Under the pieces are notes generated by a model that made no database searches, was not told the DNA's origin, and saw nothing but the letters and a program-made list of their open reading frames with translations. A stretch of DNA of 64,000 nt from JBDIAG01 sp963835085 (lineage in GTDB: Bacteria > Actinomycetota > Actinomycetes > Actinomycetales > CAWJMD01). Shown here piece after piece: positions 44,249-52,778 of the stretch; position 1 is the first letter of the stretch; every line of letters starts with the position of its first letter. The stretch lies in NCBI GenBank assembly GCA_963835085.1, contig CAWIED010000001.1, positions 2,480,001 through 2,544,000 of the forward strand. The letters are read 5' to 3'. The position numbers and the translations under genes were made by a program.

Positions 44249-45208
44249 ATGAGCAGCAACCCGTCATCGACACCCTCGGCCGCAGTCGAGACCGGCCTCC
44301 ACGCCCCCAGCCCCGAGCTGCGCCCCGACCTCGAGAGCTCCGAGAGCGTAGCCGCCGCACCGCATTTCGTGCTGACGGTGTCGTGCGATGATCGGCCCGG
44401 CATCGTGCACGCCGTCACCGGCTTCCTGGTGGACAACGGCGGCAACATCCTGGAGAGCGGCCAGTTCGACGACCGGTTGACTGACCGCTTCTTCCTGCGG
44501 GTGCTATTCGAGGTCAAGGGGGTGACGCGCACCGTTGAGCAGCTGCGCGAAGCCTTCGGCCCGGTGGCCGACCGGTTCGGGATGACCTTCGAGCTCTGGG
44601 ACGCCCGTCGGCCCTATCGCACGCTGATCATGGTGTCGAAGTTCCTGCACTGCCTCAACGACCTGTTGTTCCGGTGGAGCGTGGGCGCCCTCAACATCGA
44701 GATCCCCGTGGTGGTCTCCAACCATCTGGACGCCGAGCCGCTGGTACGCGCCTACGGGCTGGAGTTCGTGCACATCCCGGTCACGCGCGAGACCAAGGAC
44801 GAGGCCGAGCGACAGTTGCTCGACCTCGTCGACACCCATGACATCCACGTCGTCGTGCTGGCCCGCTACATGCAGGTGCTCTCAGACCGGCTGTGCGAGC
44901 GGCTCTCGGGGCAGGTCATCAACATCCACCACTCTTTCCTGCCCAGCTTCAAGGGCGCCAAGCCGTACCACCAGGCCTACGAGCGCGGCGTCAAGCTCAT
45001 CGGCGCCACGGCGCACTACGTCACGGCCGATCTCGACGAGGGCCCGATCATCGAGCAGGACGTCGCCCGGGTCGGCCACGCCCTCACCCAGGACCAGCTG
45101 GTGGCCCTCGGCCGCGACGTGGAGAGCCAGGTGCTCAGCCGGGCCCTGCGGTGGCACGCTGAGACTCGCATTCTGCTCAACGGCCACCGCACGGTGGTGT
45201 TCACCTAG
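44249..45208 (+). CDS. purU: Formyltetrahydrofolate deformylase
   Basis: Hydrolyses 10-formyl-H4folate to formate and H4folate, which recycles folate when a methyl-oxidising route overloads the C1 pool. The 319-residue protein has a ~36-residue N-terminal extension, an ACT domain (VLTVSCDDRPGIVHAVTGFL), and a hydrolase domain with Asn225-Ile-His227 (INIHHSFLPSF) and Asp263 in YVTADLDEGPII. ATG 44249 has GGGAG seven bases upstream. Divergent from iclR with the 36-bp dyad between. purU with an MTHFR-like gene is a known pairing in methylotrophic gene sets such as the chloromethane cluster. Confidence 0.92.
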   Translation: MSSNPSSTPSAAVETGLHAPSPELRPDLESSESVAAAPHFVLTVSCDDRPGIVHAVTGFLVDNGGNILESGQFDDRLTDRFFLRVLFEVKGVTRTVEQLREAFGPVADRFGMTFELWDARRPYRTLIMVSKFLHCLNDLLFRWSVGALNIEIPVVVSNHLDAEPLVRAYGLEFVHIPVTRETKDEAERQLLDLVDTHDIHVVVLARYMQVLSDRLCERLSGQVINIHHSFLPSFKGAKPYHQAYERGVKLIGATAHYVTADLDEGPIIEQDVARVGHALTQDQLVALGRDVESQVLSRALRWHAETRILLNGHRTVVFT

Positions 45209-45290
45209 GCCCCTGCTTGGCCCTACTTCACCCAGGACTACTTCACCCAGGACTACTTCACCCGGGACTACTTCACCCGGGACTAATTCA
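45209..45290. repeat. 15-bp minisatellite with repeated in-frame stop codons
   Basis: About five tandem copies of a 15-bp unit (ACTACTTCACCCAGG and ACTACTTCACCCGGG variants) between purU and the lectin gene. Read on the minus strand it continues the lectin frame, and every unit holds an in-frame TAG, the first being the lectin stop. It probably arose by duplication of the gene's 3' end. Confidence 0.7.
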
Positions 45291-46218
45291 CCCCACGGGT
45301 GTGGGACGTCCAGATGGACTTCAGCGTGAAGTCGTTCTTCTTGGCCGTCAGCGCGTACTGCACGAGGTTGCCGTCGGGCTGCACGATGAGGAGAGCCATC
45401 TGGTCCTTCGCCCGAACCCGGGTACCGGAGTTCCAGAGTGCCTTCCCGGCCTTGGAGTACACCACCATGTTGCCGTCGGACTGCTCTGCGAAGAAGGCGT
45501 CCGGGTTGCCCCAGGTGTTGGTCGACCAGATCGCCCGGGTGCGCGAGTACAGCACCAGGTTGCCATCGCCCTGCATCACGAGCTTGTAGCCGCCGTCCGG
45601 GCTCGTCATGTACCAGTTGGCGCGCAGGTAGCTGGTGACCGCCGGGAAACCCGGGGCCGCCGGCACTCCGGCCACCGCGGAGCAGATGCTGTCTGACGCC
45701 CACAGCGGAGCACCCTTGGCCGAGTACACCACGACGTTTCCATCGGTCTGCATGACCACGGACGAACCCGGGTTGCCCCACGTGCCGGTGGCCCAGGTGG
45801 GCACGCCGTTGGCGTAGTACACGAGGTTGCCGTCGGCCTGCATGGCCAGCTTGCCCGTGCCGTTGGCGCTCGGCGACGCCTCGGTGAGCGGCACGAACCC
45901 GCACGACTCGCCATCCACTTCGACGGCGGTGTCAGTGCTCGTGTCGCCCACCTTTAGGTAGTGCTGACCATTGGACGAAGTCAACGCCTGGCCATCGTTC
46001 AGCGACGTGCCCGGCAGCAAGCGGTCCGACACCGACATCTGCAGTTGCCGGTCGGCCGCACCATCCTGCGCGGCATGCTGCTGGGTGGCGATTGCCCGCT
46101 GGGCCAGTTCCGGGACGGTCGGCGTTGCCGCGCTCGCGGCAGTACTCAAACCGGTTGCCAGACAGAGCGATAGGGCGCCGGTCAGGGCCAGTCGTCGCAG
46201 AGATGACATTCGTTGCAT
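45283..46218 (-). CDS. Secreted B-lectin (mannose-binding, bulb-type) protein
   Basis: A 311-residue exported protein. A signal peptide (RRLALTGALSLCLATGLSTAASA) precedes lectin repeats of the monocot mannose-binding type. Five QxDxNxVxY-like sites are visible: MQADGNLVYY, MQTDGNVVVY, MQGDGNLVLY, EQSDGNMVVY and VQPDGNLVQY. In the canonical site Gln, Asp, Asn and Tyr bind mannose; the fourth copy has Glu-Gln-Ser shifted and two end in Tyr variants. ATG 46218 has GGGGGA five bases upstream. It may bind mannose-containing surface glycan or act on other bacteria. No link to the flanking one-carbon genes is evident. Confidence 0.85.
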   Translation of the reverse strand: MQRMSSLRRLALTGALSLCLATGLSTAASAATPTVPELAQRAIATQQHAAQDGAADRQLQMSVSDRLLPGTSLNDGQALTSSNGQHYLKVGDTSTDTAVEVDGESCGFVPLTEASPSANGTGKLAMQADGNLVYYANGVPTWATGTWGNPGSSVVMQTDGNVVVYSAKGAPLWASDSICSAVAGVPAAPGFPAVTSYLRANWYMTSPDGGYKLVMQGDGNLVLYSRTRAIWSTNTWGNPDAFFAEQSDGNMVVYSKAGKALWNSGTRVRAKDQMALLIVQPDGNLVQYALTAKKNDFTLKSIWTSHTRGVN

Positions 46219-46259
46219 GGGTTCCCCCGTCGAAAGGTGTTCGTCGGACTACACGACGA

Positions 46260-46282
46260 CGCCCACCTCCTGCGGGTGGGCG
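46260..46282 (-). promoter_or_regulatory. Leader hairpin upstream of the lectin gene
   Basis: CGCCCACC and GGTGGGCG form a perfect 8-bp stem with a 7-base loop about 40 bases before the lectin ATG. It could attenuate transcription or end a transcript from upstream. Confidence 0.35.
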
Positions 46283-46410
46283 GTTCAAACACCGTAGGGG
46301 CGATACGCCCGCTTCCGCAGGCGGTTTGTGAAGAAGGCGATAACGAATCCGTGACGAGCCATCCATGCGATTGCCACAAAGCTGAGCAATTTCTCAGTCG
46401 GGTCGGTCAG

Positions 46411-46680
46411 TGTCCGGAATCCGGCGCCAGTGCCACCCGATCGCGCGTCCAACTGTCACGTTGTTCGCCGGGGTGTCACCAGGTTGGGTGACGGGTGGGT
46501 GAGGAACGTGACAGGTGGAAGCGTGGGTCGCCGCCCGTGGGGCGATGGGTGGGGCGCACGAGGTCAGGTCCACTGGTTCCGATGCGTGGATGTCCGGAAT
46601 CCGTCTCGAGCGGCGCAGCAGCCTGTGGGTTTGTGCTCAGTCGATGTTCGTTGGCGGGTACTGGCGCCGGATTCCGGACA
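46411..46680. repeat. Possible MITE-like element with 21-bp terminal inverted repeats
   Basis: TGTCCGGAATCCGGCGCCAG plus T (46411-46431) is repeated in perfect inversion at 46660-46680, bounding 270 bp without a transposase frame. A third copy of the outer 13 bases lies inside at 46591-46603. Flanking bases GGTC on both sides extend the symmetry. Confidence 0.5.
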
Positions 46681-46815
46681 TCGACCGGATCTGACCGGGT
46701 CTGACCCGGGCGGGTCCTCCCGTTTCACCACGGTCAGCCGGTCGACGACCGCACGAACCCGACCGATCCACCGCGCACTCACCTACGACCACGGACAGGC
46801 CTTGGACTAGATCGT

Positions 46816-48255
46816 CTAGTCGCCCAGCTCCTTGCGGCGCCGGTTGACGTAGGCCTCGAGCTCCTCGCGGATGCTCTCGTCGAGCGGCGGACGCTCGTAG
46901 CTCTCGAGCTTGGCCTGGTAAAGCTTCTTGGCCCGGGCTGCTGCGTCGTTGCCGCCGTTGCGCATCCACCGCTCATAGTTCTCCGAGCTCGACAGGATCG
47001 GCCGGTAGAAGCAGGTGCGGAACCGCTCCATCGTGTGCATGGCGCCGAGGAAGTGCCCCCCGTGGCCGACCTCCTGGTGCGCGTCGAACGCCAGCGAGGC
47101 GTCGTCGATCTCCAGCGGGGTGAACTCGGCCTGCAACATCTGCAGCAGCTCGATGTCCATGACGAACTTCTCGTAGCCGGCCACCAGGCCGCCCTCGAGC
47201 CATCCGGCGGAGTGCATCACCCAGTTGGCGCCCGCGAGGAACGTGGGCAGCATCGTCATGAGCGCCTCGTAACCGGCCTGGGCGTCGGGCACCTGCGACG
47301 AGGTCAGCGCCCCACCGGAACGGAACGGCAGCCCGAAGTAGCGGGCGATCTGGCCCGTGCACAGCAGGCCGATGCCCGACTCCGGGGTGCCGAACATCGG
47401 CGACCCCGACTGCATGTCGATGTTCGACAGGAACGAGCCGAAGATGACCGGCGAGCCCTCCCGGATCAGCTGCGACAGGGCGATGCCGGTGAGCGCCTCG
47501 GCGATCTGCTGCACCAGTGCTGCCGGGATGGTGACCGGCGACATGGCGCCCATGAGCAGGAACGGAGTAAGCACCACGGGCTGGTTGGCCAGGCTGTACT
47601 CCCACTGCGCGTCGAGCATCCGGTCGTCCCAGCGCAGCGGCGAGTTGCAGTTGATGAGCGAGATGGAAACCGGTGTCTTCTCGATGTTCTCGCGGCCACC
47701 GAAGAGAATCTCGCCCATCGCGATGGTGTCGCGCGCGTTCTCGCCCGAGACCACGTTGCCCATGTACATCTTGTCGGTCAGCGTCATCAGGGCATAATTC
47801 ATGTCGAGGTGACGCGAATCGAGCGGGGTATCGTTGGGCTCGCAGATCACGCCACCGGCCGAGTCGAGCGCGTCGTAGCTCTGGGCCAGCTTGGCGAAGT
47901 TGGTGTAGTCGCTCATGGACGCGTCGCGGCGCACGTCACCCTCGCGCACGAACGGCGGGCCGTACACCGCCCCGAAGGCCATCGAATCGCCACCGATGTG
48001 GATGTTGTGCTTGGGATTGCGCGCCTGCACGTCGAACTCGCGCGGCGCCTTGGCCACCTGGGCCAGCACGAACTCTGGGTCGAAGAACACGGTGTTGTCC
48101 TCCACCCGCTGCCCCGCCTGGCGGAACAGGTCGAGCGCGCGATCGCTCATGAACTCGACACCGATCTCGCTGACGAGCCGACGCCAGCCGGCATCCAGCT
48201 TGGCCATCGCCTCCGCGGAGAGGATCTCGTAGCGGGGCATCTTGTTACGGAACAT
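46816..48255 (-). CDS. MttB-superfamily corrinoid methyltransferase, non-pyrrolysine (betaine demethylase)
   Basis: A 479-residue TIM-barrel-type methyltransferase of the trimethylamine methyltransferase (MttB) superfamily. The frame has no internal amber codon, so it lacks pyrrolysine like the glycine-betaine enzyme MtgB. Seen are ARNPKHNIHIGGDSMAFGAVYG, a MTLTDKMYMGNVVSGENARDT stretch, PMFGTPESGIGLLCTGQIARYFGLPFRSGGALTSSQ, and a C-terminal DAHQEVGHGGHFLGAMHTM. It should move a methyl from a quaternary amine to the corrinoid protein encoded across the divergent promoter. Glycine betaine fits best with the dimethylglycine dehydrogenase; proline betaine or carnitine remain possible. Confidence 0.85.
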   Translation of the reverse strand: MFRNKMPRYEILSAEAMAKLDAGWRRLVSEIGVEFMSDRALDLFRQAGQRVEDNTVFFDPEFVLAQVAKAPREFDVQARNPKHNIHIGGDSMAFGAVYGPPFVREGDVRRDASMSDYTNFAKLAQSYDALDSAGGVICEPNDTPLDSRHLDMNYALMTLTDKMYMGNVVSGENARDTIAMGEILFGGRENIEKTPVSISLINCNSPLRWDDRMLDAQWEYSLANQPVVLTPFLLMGAMSPVTIPAALVQQIAEALTGIALSQLIREGSPVIFGSFLSNIDMQSGSPMFGTPESGIGLLCTGQIARYFGLPFRSGGALTSSQVPDAQAGYEALMTMLPTFLAGANWVMHSAGWLEGGLVAGYEKFVMDIELLQMLQAEFTPLEIDDASLAFDAHQEVGHGGHFLGAMHTMERFRTCFYRPILSSSENYERWMRNGGNDAAARAKKLYQAKLESYERPPLDESIREELEAYVNRRRKELGD

Positions 48256-48375
48256 GGCTCGCCTTTCTGGCAGATCTCGATGTGCGTGTCGGTACTGGTG
48301 TAAGTCTGGTGGGTGCTGCAGTGAAGCTGTGCCGATGATGCTGTGCAGGCGACGCTTGACGCACTCCCATCCGGC

Positions 48376-48381
48376 ATCCTA
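48376..48381 (-). promoter_or_regulatory. -10 box of the mttB-like gene
   Basis: TAGGAT on the minus strand. The IclR-type dyad at 48401-48421 lies 20 bases upstream, over the -35 position. The leader to ATG 48255 is about 110 bases. Confidence 0.4.
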
Positions 48382-48400
48382 GCCTCACGTTGTGGGAGTA

Positions 48401-48421
48401 ATGTTCCACATGATGAAACAT
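48401..48421. promoter_or_regulatory. IclR-type palindromic operator of the mttB/iclR divergent promoter
   Basis: ATGTTCCA-N5-TGAAACAT, a 21-bp palindrome with one mismatched pair, similar in form to KdgR/IclR sites (TGAAACA/TGTTTCA arms). It is placed between the divergent mttB-like gene and iclR-corrinoid operon. Confidence 0.6.
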
Positions 48422-48500
48422 TCTTGGTAGGGTCTACCTACGATCTTCACCGGTTTGATGAATCACCAGGAGATCGTAGATCGCATCAGGAGGAGGGTTC

Positions 48501-49265
48501 GTGGCGAGCACCGGCAGCGGCACCCAGGCCGTCGATCGCGCCGCCGCGCTCGTCTCGCTGGTGGTCGGCTCCGAGGCGCCCATCAGCTTCACCGAACTGA
48601 GCGAGGAGGCGGGCCTGGCCCGCTCCACCACATCGCGCCTGCTTGCCGCCCTCGAACGGGCCGACCTGCTCGACCGCGACCCTGAAGGCAACTACTTCGC
48701 GGGGCCCCTCTTCGCGCAGTACGCCTCGCGGCACAATCCGCAGGACGACTTCTCCAGACTCGCCCGGCCGGCGCTCGACAGACTGCGTGACGCCACCGGC
48801 GAGACCGCCAATCTCGGTGTGCCGCATGGCAATACCGTCGAGCATCTGGCCCAGGCCGACTCGCGCTACCTGCTGGGCACCCAAGACTGGACGCAACTCG
48901 TGGTGCCGCCTTATGCCAGCGCCCTCGGCCGAGTGCTGTACGCCTACGGCGCGCTCCCGTTGCCGAGCGGGCCTTGGCCGGCCCTCACCTCACACACCAT
49001 CGCCGATGCCGCCGCTCTCGCCGTCGATCTGGCCCAGGTGCGCCGGCGCGGCTACGCGGTCACGGTCGACGAGCTCGAGATCGGCCTCACCGGTCTCGCC
49101 GCGCCGATTCTGCGTGGCACCGCCGTGGTGGCCGCCATCGGCATCTCCGGGCCCACCGCCCGGCTCAAGTCCCGGGTAGGCCAAGTCGGCCGACTCCTGG
49201 TCGAGCAGGCCGACGCCGTGTCGGGTCTGCTCAGTCGCCGCACACGAACGGAGGGAGCAGCATGA
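48501..49265 (+). CDS. IclR-family regulator of the corrinoid operon
   Basis: A 254-residue IclR protein: QAVDRAAALVSLVVGSEAPISFTELSEE, recognition helix RSTTSRLLAALERADL, and effector domain blocks GETANLGVPHGNTVEHLAQ and DELEIGLTGLAAPILRGTAVVAAIGISG. GTG 48501 follows AGGAGGG. Its stop overlaps the corrinoid gene ATG (ATGA), so it is the first gene of the operon iclR-corrinoid-MeTr-activator-DUF1638 and divergent from the mttB-like gene, with the ATGTTCCA palindrome between. It differs from the other IclR in the window and probably reads a different operator. Confidence 0.87.
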   Translation: MASTGSGTQAVDRAAALVSLVVGSEAPISFTELSEEAGLARSTTSRLLAALERADLLDRDPEGNYFAGPLFAQYASRHNPQDDFSRLARPALDRLRDATGETANLGVPHGNTVEHLAQADSRYLLGTQDWTQLVVPPYASALGRVLYAYGALPLPSGPWPALTSHTIADAAALAVDLAQVRRRGYAVTVDELEIGLTGLAAPILRGTAVVAAIGISGPTARLKSRVGQVGRLLVEQADAVSGLLSRRTRTEGAA

Positions 49266-49927
49266 CACCCGAGGAGATTCTCACCGGGCTTTACGAGCAG
49301 ACTCTGCTGGGCAACGCGCCCGAGGTCCTCAGCCTGACCCATCAAGGTCTTGACCTCGACATGGAGCCGCAGTCGCTGCTGTTCGACGCCCTGATCCCCT
49401 CCCTCGAAGAGGTGGGAGCCAGGTTCGAGCGCGGTGACTACTTCGTGCCGGAGATGCTCATCGCCGGCCGGGCGATGGCCGGTGCCATGGAGGTGCTGCG
49501 GCCGCTGCTCGCCGAGACCGGCGTGCAGACCATCGGCAAGTTCGTGATGGGCACCGTCAAGGGCGACGTGCACGACATCGGCAAGAACCTCGTGAACATC
49601 ATGCTCGAGGGCGCCGGCTTCGAGGTGATCGACCTGGGCGTGCAGGTGGCGCCGGAGAAGTTCGTGGCCGCCGTCAACGAACACCAACCCGACATCGTCG
49701 GGTTCTCCGCCTTCCTCACCACCACCATGCCCATGTTCAAGGCCAACATCAACGCCTTTCAGAAAGCCGGAATCCGCGACCAGGTGATCATCATGGTCGG
49801 CGGTGCACCCGTCACTCAGGAATACGCCGACGCCGTGGGCGCCGACGGCTATGCAGCCGATGCCTCGGCCACCGTCAAGCGAGCCAAAGACCTGCTGAAC
49901 AAGAAGCGCGCGCTGGTCAACGCATGA
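49262..49927 (+). CDS. Corrinoid (B12-binding) methyl-carrier protein
   Basis: A 221-residue MtgC/MttC-type protein. The N-terminal four-helix cap (1-~88) has RFERGDYFVPEMLIAGRAM; the cobalamin domain has DVHDIG at 102-107 with His104 as the lower axial cobalt ligand, GFSAFLTTTMP (Ser/Thr loop), and VGGAPVTQEYADAVGADGY. It accepts the methyl from the MttB-like enzyme and passes it to the H4folate methyltransferase next to it. Overlaps iclR and the next gene by four bases each. Confidence 0.93.
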   Translation: MTPEEILTGLYEQTLLGNAPEVLSLTHQGLDLDMEPQSLLFDALIPSLEEVGARFERGDYFVPEMLIAGRAMAGAMEVLRPLLAETGVQTIGKFVMGTVKGDVHDIGKNLVNIMLEGAGFEVIDLGVQVAPEKFVAAVNEHQPDIVGFSAFLTTTMPMFKANINAFQKAGIRDQVIIMVGGAPVTQEYADAVGADGYAADASATVKRAKDLLNKKRALVNA

Positions 49928-50811
49928 GCGTCGAGCCCCAGGAGACCATTGTCCGCTCCGCCACCAAGGAGGTGGTGATCGGTCGTCATCGCCCTTTCGC
50001 CATCATCGGCGAGCGCATCAACCCCACCGGTCGGCGCATCTTCCAGGACCAGCTGCGGGCCGGTGACCTGTCGGCGATCGAGAAGGACGTCGCAGCCCAA
50101 GTAGCCGGTGGCGCAAGCATTCTCGACGTGAACATGGGTGTGCCGCTCACCGACGAGCCGGCGCTGCTGGCCAAGGCCATCCAGCTCGTGCAGTCGCGCA
50201 CCGACCTGCCGATCTGCATCGACTCCTCGGTGGTCGAGGCGCTCGAGGCGGGCTTGTCGGTGTATCAGGGCCGAGCCCTGGTCAATTCCATCACGGCCGA
50301 GGACGAGCGGATGGAGCTCATTCTGCCGCTGGTCAAGAAGTACGACGCGGCCATCATCGCCCTGCCCAACGATGCAGAGGAGATTCCGATGGAATCGGGC
50401 CGGCGTCTGGAGCTGGTGCAGCACATCGTCGATGTGGCCACCAAGGAATACGGCATCGCCCTCAACGACATCGTGATCGACCCGCTGGCTATGCCCATCG
50501 GCGCTGACTCGAACAATGGCAATTCGGCATTCGAGACCATGCGCCGGGTGCGCGACGAGTTTGGCCTCAACATGACGTGCGGCGCGTCCAACGTGTCGTT
50601 CGGCATGCCCGACCGACACACTCTCGGTGCGTCCTTCCTGCCGATGGCCATGGCCAACGGCATGACGAGCGCCATCATGGACGCCCGCTCCCCCGGCATC
50701 GTCACGGCGGTCAAGGGTGCCGATCTGCTGCTCGGCAACGACGAGTGGGGCAGCCACTGGATCTCCACGTTTCGCAAGCGACAGGCGGCAGAGGCGGCAG
50801 CAATTTCGTGA
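49924..50811 (+). CDS. Methyltetrahydrofolate:corrinoid methyltransferase (MtgA-like)
   Basis: A 295-residue pterin-binding TIM barrel. Family blocks: FAIIGERINPTGR near residue 25, AGGASILDVNMG, PICIDSSVVEALEAGL, LVNSITAEDERM, IVIDPLAMPIGAD, and TCGASNVSFGMPDR. It should transfer the methyl from the corrinoid to H4folate giving 5-methyl-H4folate, as MtgA does for glycine betaine. Start and stop are both coupled to neighbours (ATGA, GTGA). In this setting it runs toward methyl-H4folate, which the MTHFR-like protein at 57 kb could then oxidise. Confidence 0.9.
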   Translation: MSVEPQETIVRSATKEVVIGRHRPFAIIGERINPTGRRIFQDQLRAGDLSAIEKDVAAQVAGGASILDVNMGVPLTDEPALLAKAIQLVQSRTDLPICIDSSVVEALEAGLSVYQGRALVNSITAEDERMELILPLVKKYDAAIIALPNDAEEIPMESGRRLELVQHIVDVATKEYGIALNDIVIDPLAMPIGADSNNGNSAFETMRRVRDEFGLNMTCGASNVSFGMPDRHTLGASFLPMAMANGMTSAIMDARSPGIVTAVKGADLLLGNDEWGSHWISTFRKRQAAEAAAIS

Positions 50812-52778
50812 CCGAGCAGCAGGAGCCCATCTCGTTGGAGTCCATCCGGCGCGAGGGACTGATCGAGCCGAGCGGCCCGGTGCCCGTCGCGCATGACGGC
50901 ACCGGGCGGGTGCAGATCACCTACGAGGTGGCTGGATCCGCGAGCGGCGCCGCGGCAACGGAGCGCTCGGTGCGGGTTCCGCCCGGGGTCACGGTGTTCG
51001 ATGCGGCATCGTGGAACGGCATCGCGATCGACTCCACGTGCGGTGGGCACGGTACGTGCAAGAAGTGCCGGGTGCAGATCATGGACGGCTCCGTGCCGAT
51101 CTCCCGCCTCGACATCCGCTCGTTCACCCCGGATCAGCTCAAGGACGGCTGGCGGCTGGCCTGCCTCTCGCAGGCCAGCACCGACCTCAAGGTGCATGTT
51201 CCGCCGCTGACGACCCGTCCCAAGGCGGCCACCGTGGGGGTGGGACGTCAGGTGATCCTGCGCCCGGCCGTGCAGAAGCGGTACCTGGAGCTGGCCGAGC
51301 CGACGCTGGCCGACCAGCGTCCCGATCTGCAACGGATCTACGAGGCGATCGACGACCTCGAGCTGACCTGCGATCTGCACGCCCTGCGGCGGATGCCGAT
51401 GATGTTGCGCGACAACGACTTCAAGGTCACCGCCGTCATCGTCGACGAGGTGCTGATCGACCTGGAGCCCGGCGACACCACCGGCACCCGCTACGCCATC
51501 GGCTACGACCTCGGCACCACCACCGTGGTGGCGACCCTGCTCGACCTGAGCACCGGCACGCCTGCTGCCGTGGCGTCGATGCTCAACAAGCAGCAGCCGT
51601 TCGGCGGCGACGTGATCACCCGGATCAGCGCCACGATGATGGACCCCGAGGCGCTGCCGCGACTCACCAAGCTGGCGGCCGACACGCTGCACGAGCTGGC
51701 CCAGCAGGTGCTCGACGAGGCCGGTGTCTCGAGCGACAACGTGTACGAGGTGGCGGTGGCCGGCAACGCCACCATGACTGCCCTCGTGCTCGGCATCGCG
51801 CCCGAGCCGCTGGGGGTTGCCCCCTTCATCACCTCCGTTGCGCAGCCACCCACCGTGCTGGCCAGCGACGTGGGAGTGCCCGCTCACTCTGGCGCGCGGG
51901 TGGTGCTGTTTCCGTCACTGGGCGCCTATGTGGGCGGCGACATCGTCGCCGGGATGCTCGCGACCGGGATGGACCGCGACAAGCGCACCCGGTTGTTCAT
52001 CGACGTGGGCACCAACTGCGAGATCGTGCTCTCCGACGGCGACACCATCGTCTCCACCGCGGCGCCGGCGGGGCCGGCCTTCGAGGGCGGGGCCATCCGG
52101 TGCGGTATGCGCGCGGCCGACGGTGCCATCGAGGTGATCAAGCTCGACGGCAAGGACGGCGCGGCCACTCCGGTGACGCTGGGCGTGATCGGCGACGTGG
52201 CCCCCCGTGGCCTGTGTGGATCGGGCCTGGTCGACGCGGTTGCGGAACTCGTCAAGGTCGGATTGCTCGATGGCACCGGACGTTTCGTGCCCCAAGAGAA
52301 GGCTGCCAAGGTCGCACCGGCGCTGGCGGAGCGGCTCATCATGATCGGCCAGGAACGCGTGTTCATGCTGGCCCACCCGGTAGACAGCGACGATCCGGCC
52401 GAGGGCGTCTACCTCTCCCAGCGCGACGTGCGCGAGCTGCAGTTCGCCAAGGCTGCCATCTCCACGGGCTGGGCCCTGCTGCTCGATGAGCTCGGGGTCG
52501 AGCCCGGCGACGTGCAGCAGGTGTTGCTGGCGGGATCGTTCGGGTCGTACCTGTCGCCGGCGTCGGCCATCCGGATCGGGTTGGTGCCCAAGCTGCCGGT
52601 GTTGCGCATCGTCTCGGCCGGCAACGTGGCAGGCGAGGGTGCGAAGATGGCGTTGTTGTCGGTGCGCGAGCGCGCCGGGGCCAGTGCGCTGCTGCGGGAG
52701 GTGAAGTATGTCGAGCTCTCCGACCGGCCAGACTTCAACGATCGCTTCGTCGACCAACTCGGCTTCGTCACCGACTGA
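50808..52778 (+). CDS. RACo-type corrinoid reductive activator (2Fe-2S, ASKHA)
   Basis: A 656-residue activator that uses ATP to return inactive Co(II) corrinoid to Co(I). N-terminal [2Fe-2S] ferredoxin-like domain with Cys78, Cys84, Cys87 and Cys119; a linker and middle domain to ~225; an ASKHA ATPase from GYDLGTTT (232-239), with FIDVGTNCEIVLSDGD, APAGPAFEGGAIRCGM and VLLAGSFGSYL. A 2Fe-2S cluster marks it as RACo/RamQ-like rather than 4Fe-4S RamA. GTG 50808 overlaps the upstream stop. Confidence 0.9.
   Translation: MTEQQEPISLESIRREGLIEPSGPVPVAHDGTGRVQITYEVAGSASGAAATERSVRVPPGVTVFDAASWNGIAIDSTCGGHGTCKKCRVQIMDGSVPISRLDIRSFTPDQLKDGWRLACLSQASTDLKVHVPPLTTRPKAATVGVGRQVILRPAVQKRYLELAEPTLADQRPDLQRIYEAIDDLELTCDLHALRRMPMMLRDNDFKVTAVIVDEVLIDLEPGDTTGTRYAIGYDLGTTTVVATLLDLSTGTPAAVASMLNKQQPFGGDVITRISATMMDPEALPRLTKLAADTLHELAQQVLDEAGVSSDNVYEVAVAGNATMTALVLGIAPEPLGVAPFITSVAQPPTVLASDVGVPAHSGARVVLFPSLGAYVGGDIVAGMLATGMDRDKRTRLFIDVGTNCEIVLSDGDTIVSTAAPAGPAFEGGAIRCGMRAADGAIEVIKLDGKDGAATPVTLGVIGDVAPRGLCGSGLVDAVAELVKVGLLDGTGRFVPQEKAAKVAPALAERLIMIGQERVFMLAHPVDSDDPAEGVYLSQRDVRELQFAKAAISTGWALLLDELGVEPGDVQQVLLAGSFGSYLSPASAIRIGLVPKLPVLRIVSAGNVAGEGAKMALLSVRERAGASALLREVKYVELSDRPDFNDRFVDQLGFVTD

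Larger units (their letters stand above)
46219..46815. other. 600-base intergenic region with inverted repeats
   Basis: No credible gene. It holds a leader hairpin (46260-46282) before the lectin gene and a pair of perfect 21-bp inverted repeats (46411-46431 and 46660-46680) with a third partial copy at 46591-46603. Confidence 0.55.

Noticed and set aside
46430..46810. 126-codon plus-strand frame in the lectin-mttB gap
   Set aside because: Overlaps the inverted-repeat element, has atypical composition and no ribosome site.
46816..48255. Pyrrolysine-containing MttB
   Set aside because: The frame reads through 479 codons without any in-frame TAG, so the enzyme belongs to the non-pyrrolysine branch.
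48256..48500. Cobalamin riboswitch before the corrinoid operon or mttB-like gene
   Set aside because: No B12-box-like sequence or long structured leader was recognised; the palindrome found is better explained as a protein operator.
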